Source of the DNA: Luteimonas deserti
GTDB taxonomy: Bacteria; Pseudomonadota; Gammaproteobacteria; Xanthomonadales; Xanthomonadaceae
Assembly (NCBI RefSeq): GCF_013425765.1
Contig: NZ_JACCJZ010000001.1
Coordinates: forward strand, 53,167 to 117,166
Direction: 5' to 3'
DNA: 64,000 bases
The notes under the pieces were generated by a model that worked only from the letters and a program-made list of their open reading frames with translations, was not told where the DNA came from and did not search any database. Below are positions 63,261 through 64,000 of the stretch, piece by piece (position 1 is the stretch's first letter; each line of letters opens with the position of its first letter). The position numbers and the translations under genes are program-made.

Positions 63261-63515
63261 ATGAAGCTCTTTCGAATGATGACCGTCGGCGCGCTCGGCT
63301 ATGTCGCCTACCGCGCCTGGCAACGCCGCCAGCCGGGCACCGGCACGGGGACATCCGGCAACGGCGCCCTGAGCCGCGAAACCACCGGTGCGCTCGCCGA
63401 CGACGGCAGCCGGACCACGCCGCATGGCGATCCGGTCCTGGTCGGCGAAACCCTCGATGTCGGCCCGGAGCCGGCCGCCGGTTCGCAGTCGAGCCGGGGA
63501 TTCGGCGGCGCCTGA
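63261..63515 (+). CDS. Small unknown exported or membrane protein
   Basis: 84 residues from ATG 63261. A short N-terminal hydrophobic stretch (FRMMTVGALGYVAYRAW) precedes a low-complexity, Gly/Thr/Asp-rich part (TGTGTSGNGALSRETTGALA and a SQSSRGFGGA tail). No family is recognised. The tail composition is like that of the BON protein at 38756. A T-run terminator follows the gene. Confidence 0.52.
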   Translation: MKLFRMMTVGALGYVAYRAWQRRQPGTGTGTSGNGALSRETTGALADDGSRTTPHGDPVLVGETLDVGPEPAAGSQSSRGFGGA

Positions 63516-63561
63516 CCTCCCCGGCACCGGGCCCGCGAGCCCGGCCGCGAGGTCGACACGA

Positions 63562-63589
63562 CGCAGCGCACCCGCGCTGCGTTTTGTTT
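63562..63589 (+). terminator. Intrinsic terminator after the small gene at 63261
   Basis: CGCAGCGC and GCGCTGCG form an eight-pair stem with loop ACCC, and TTTTGTTTT follows. Confidence 0.82.
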
Positions 63590-63849
63590 TGGCCGCACGC
63601 ACGCGGGTCTGCGCTGCGTATCCATGTATGCCGGCGCAGCGCGGCGCCAGCCCCGTATTGCGCCGGGCGCGGGCGCCGGCTCACGCCTGCAATGCACGCT
63701 TGCAGACCGGTCGCCTGCGCCGGGGCACCACGTGCGGCGGCACCGCCCTGGCCGGCGCGCCTGGCCCGGTGTCGTGCCTTCCCTACCCGTCACATCCGAT
63801 CGCCTACGCTGCGCGCGCGGATTCCCCCCACCCGCCTGGTTCCCTCACG
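63590..63849. other. Spacer before the last partial gene
   Basis: No gene or recognised structure; open frames here are random. Confidence 0.4.
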
Positions 63850-64000
63850 TGAAATCCTTCAAGAAGCTCGCTCGACGCTTCCGCCTCGCCGTGCCCGCAT
63901 CGCCCCGCGTGCCGAGCCTGTCGTCCAGCACCGCCCGCAACGTCGAGGCCACCATCCGTGCCGCTCTCGTCCAGGCCGGTCTCCAGCCGGGTCCCCGCGC
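63850..64000 (+). CDS. Unknown gene, N-terminal part (3' end outside window)
   Basis: A frame opens at GTG 63850 and runs to the window end (50 codons). The visible residues begin with a basic helix (KSFKKLARRFRLAVPA) and a polar segment (SSSTARNVEATIRAALVQAG). No ribosome site is clear. A start like this occurs in cytoplasmic proteins including some hydrolases, but nothing definite can be said. Confidence 0.4.

Overview
The window is very GC-rich, densely packed bacterial DNA with many 4-bp start/stop overlaps. The gene content points to a gammaproteobacterium of the Xanthomonadaceae/Lysobacteraceae (Lysobacter, Luteimonas or a close relative): a xanthomonadin-type aryl-polyene pigment locus ending in an XanB2-like chorismatase next to hemB, a magnesium-type HemB, a fused subunit I-III cytochrome oxidase, and a large S8 protease. 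The organism is inferred from content only. I saw no rRNA, tRNA, CRISPR array, insertion sequence, integrase or phage gene.

Region 1 (1-15.4 kb) is the pigment locus. On the + strand are the end of a family 2 glycosyltransferase and a flavin halogenase-like protein. A PQQ sugar dehydrogenase, a membrane protein and a lipoprotein then interrupt the locus. A minus-strand run follows: ketoreductase, hotdog dehydratase, MMPL exporter, LolA-like carrier, LpxL-like acyltransferase, second dehydratase, PlsC-like acyltransferase, COG4648-type membrane protein and acyl carrier protein. Diverging from it on the + strand are a second halogenase-like protein and the chorismatase that supplies 3-hydroxybenzoate. 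Together these would build an aryl-polyene chain on ACP, reduce and dehydrate it, attach it to a lipid and export it. No ketosynthase or aryl-activating ligase is visible here, so they must lie left of the window or elsewhere.

Region 2 (15.8-29.5 kb) holds hemB, a secreted subtilase with a palindromic leader, aroE, a cysteine-cluster protein, oligopeptidase A, a TspO-like membrane protein, EF-hand and PepSY small exported proteins, and a DNA-repair pair: a DUF4130-UdgX fusion beside a radical-SAM protein with a helix-hairpin-helix tail.

Region 3 (29.5-36.8 kb) is respiratory: coxB, a fused coxA-coxC gene, two small membrane proteins, a divergent HemJ/CopD-like protein, CtaG, and an MscS channel.

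Region 4 (36.8-50.8 kb) mixes an aldo/keto reductase, glycosyltransferase, BON protein, endonuclease/phosphatase-fold protein, MFS exporter, NAD(P)H oxidoreductase, DUF72 protein, multi-PAS hybrid histidine kinase, serine hydrolase, and a thioredoxin-reductase-like flavoprotein divergent from an Rrf2 regulator with a palindrome between them.

Region 5 (50.8-64 kb) has DinG, CsbD, a short-chain dehydrogenase, a transglutaminase-fold protein, an outer-membrane barrel, a methyltransferase, and a cyclic-di-GMP pair: a GAF protein whose C-terminus looks like a degenerate GGDEF domain, and a CHASE-PAS-GGDEF-EAL enzyme.
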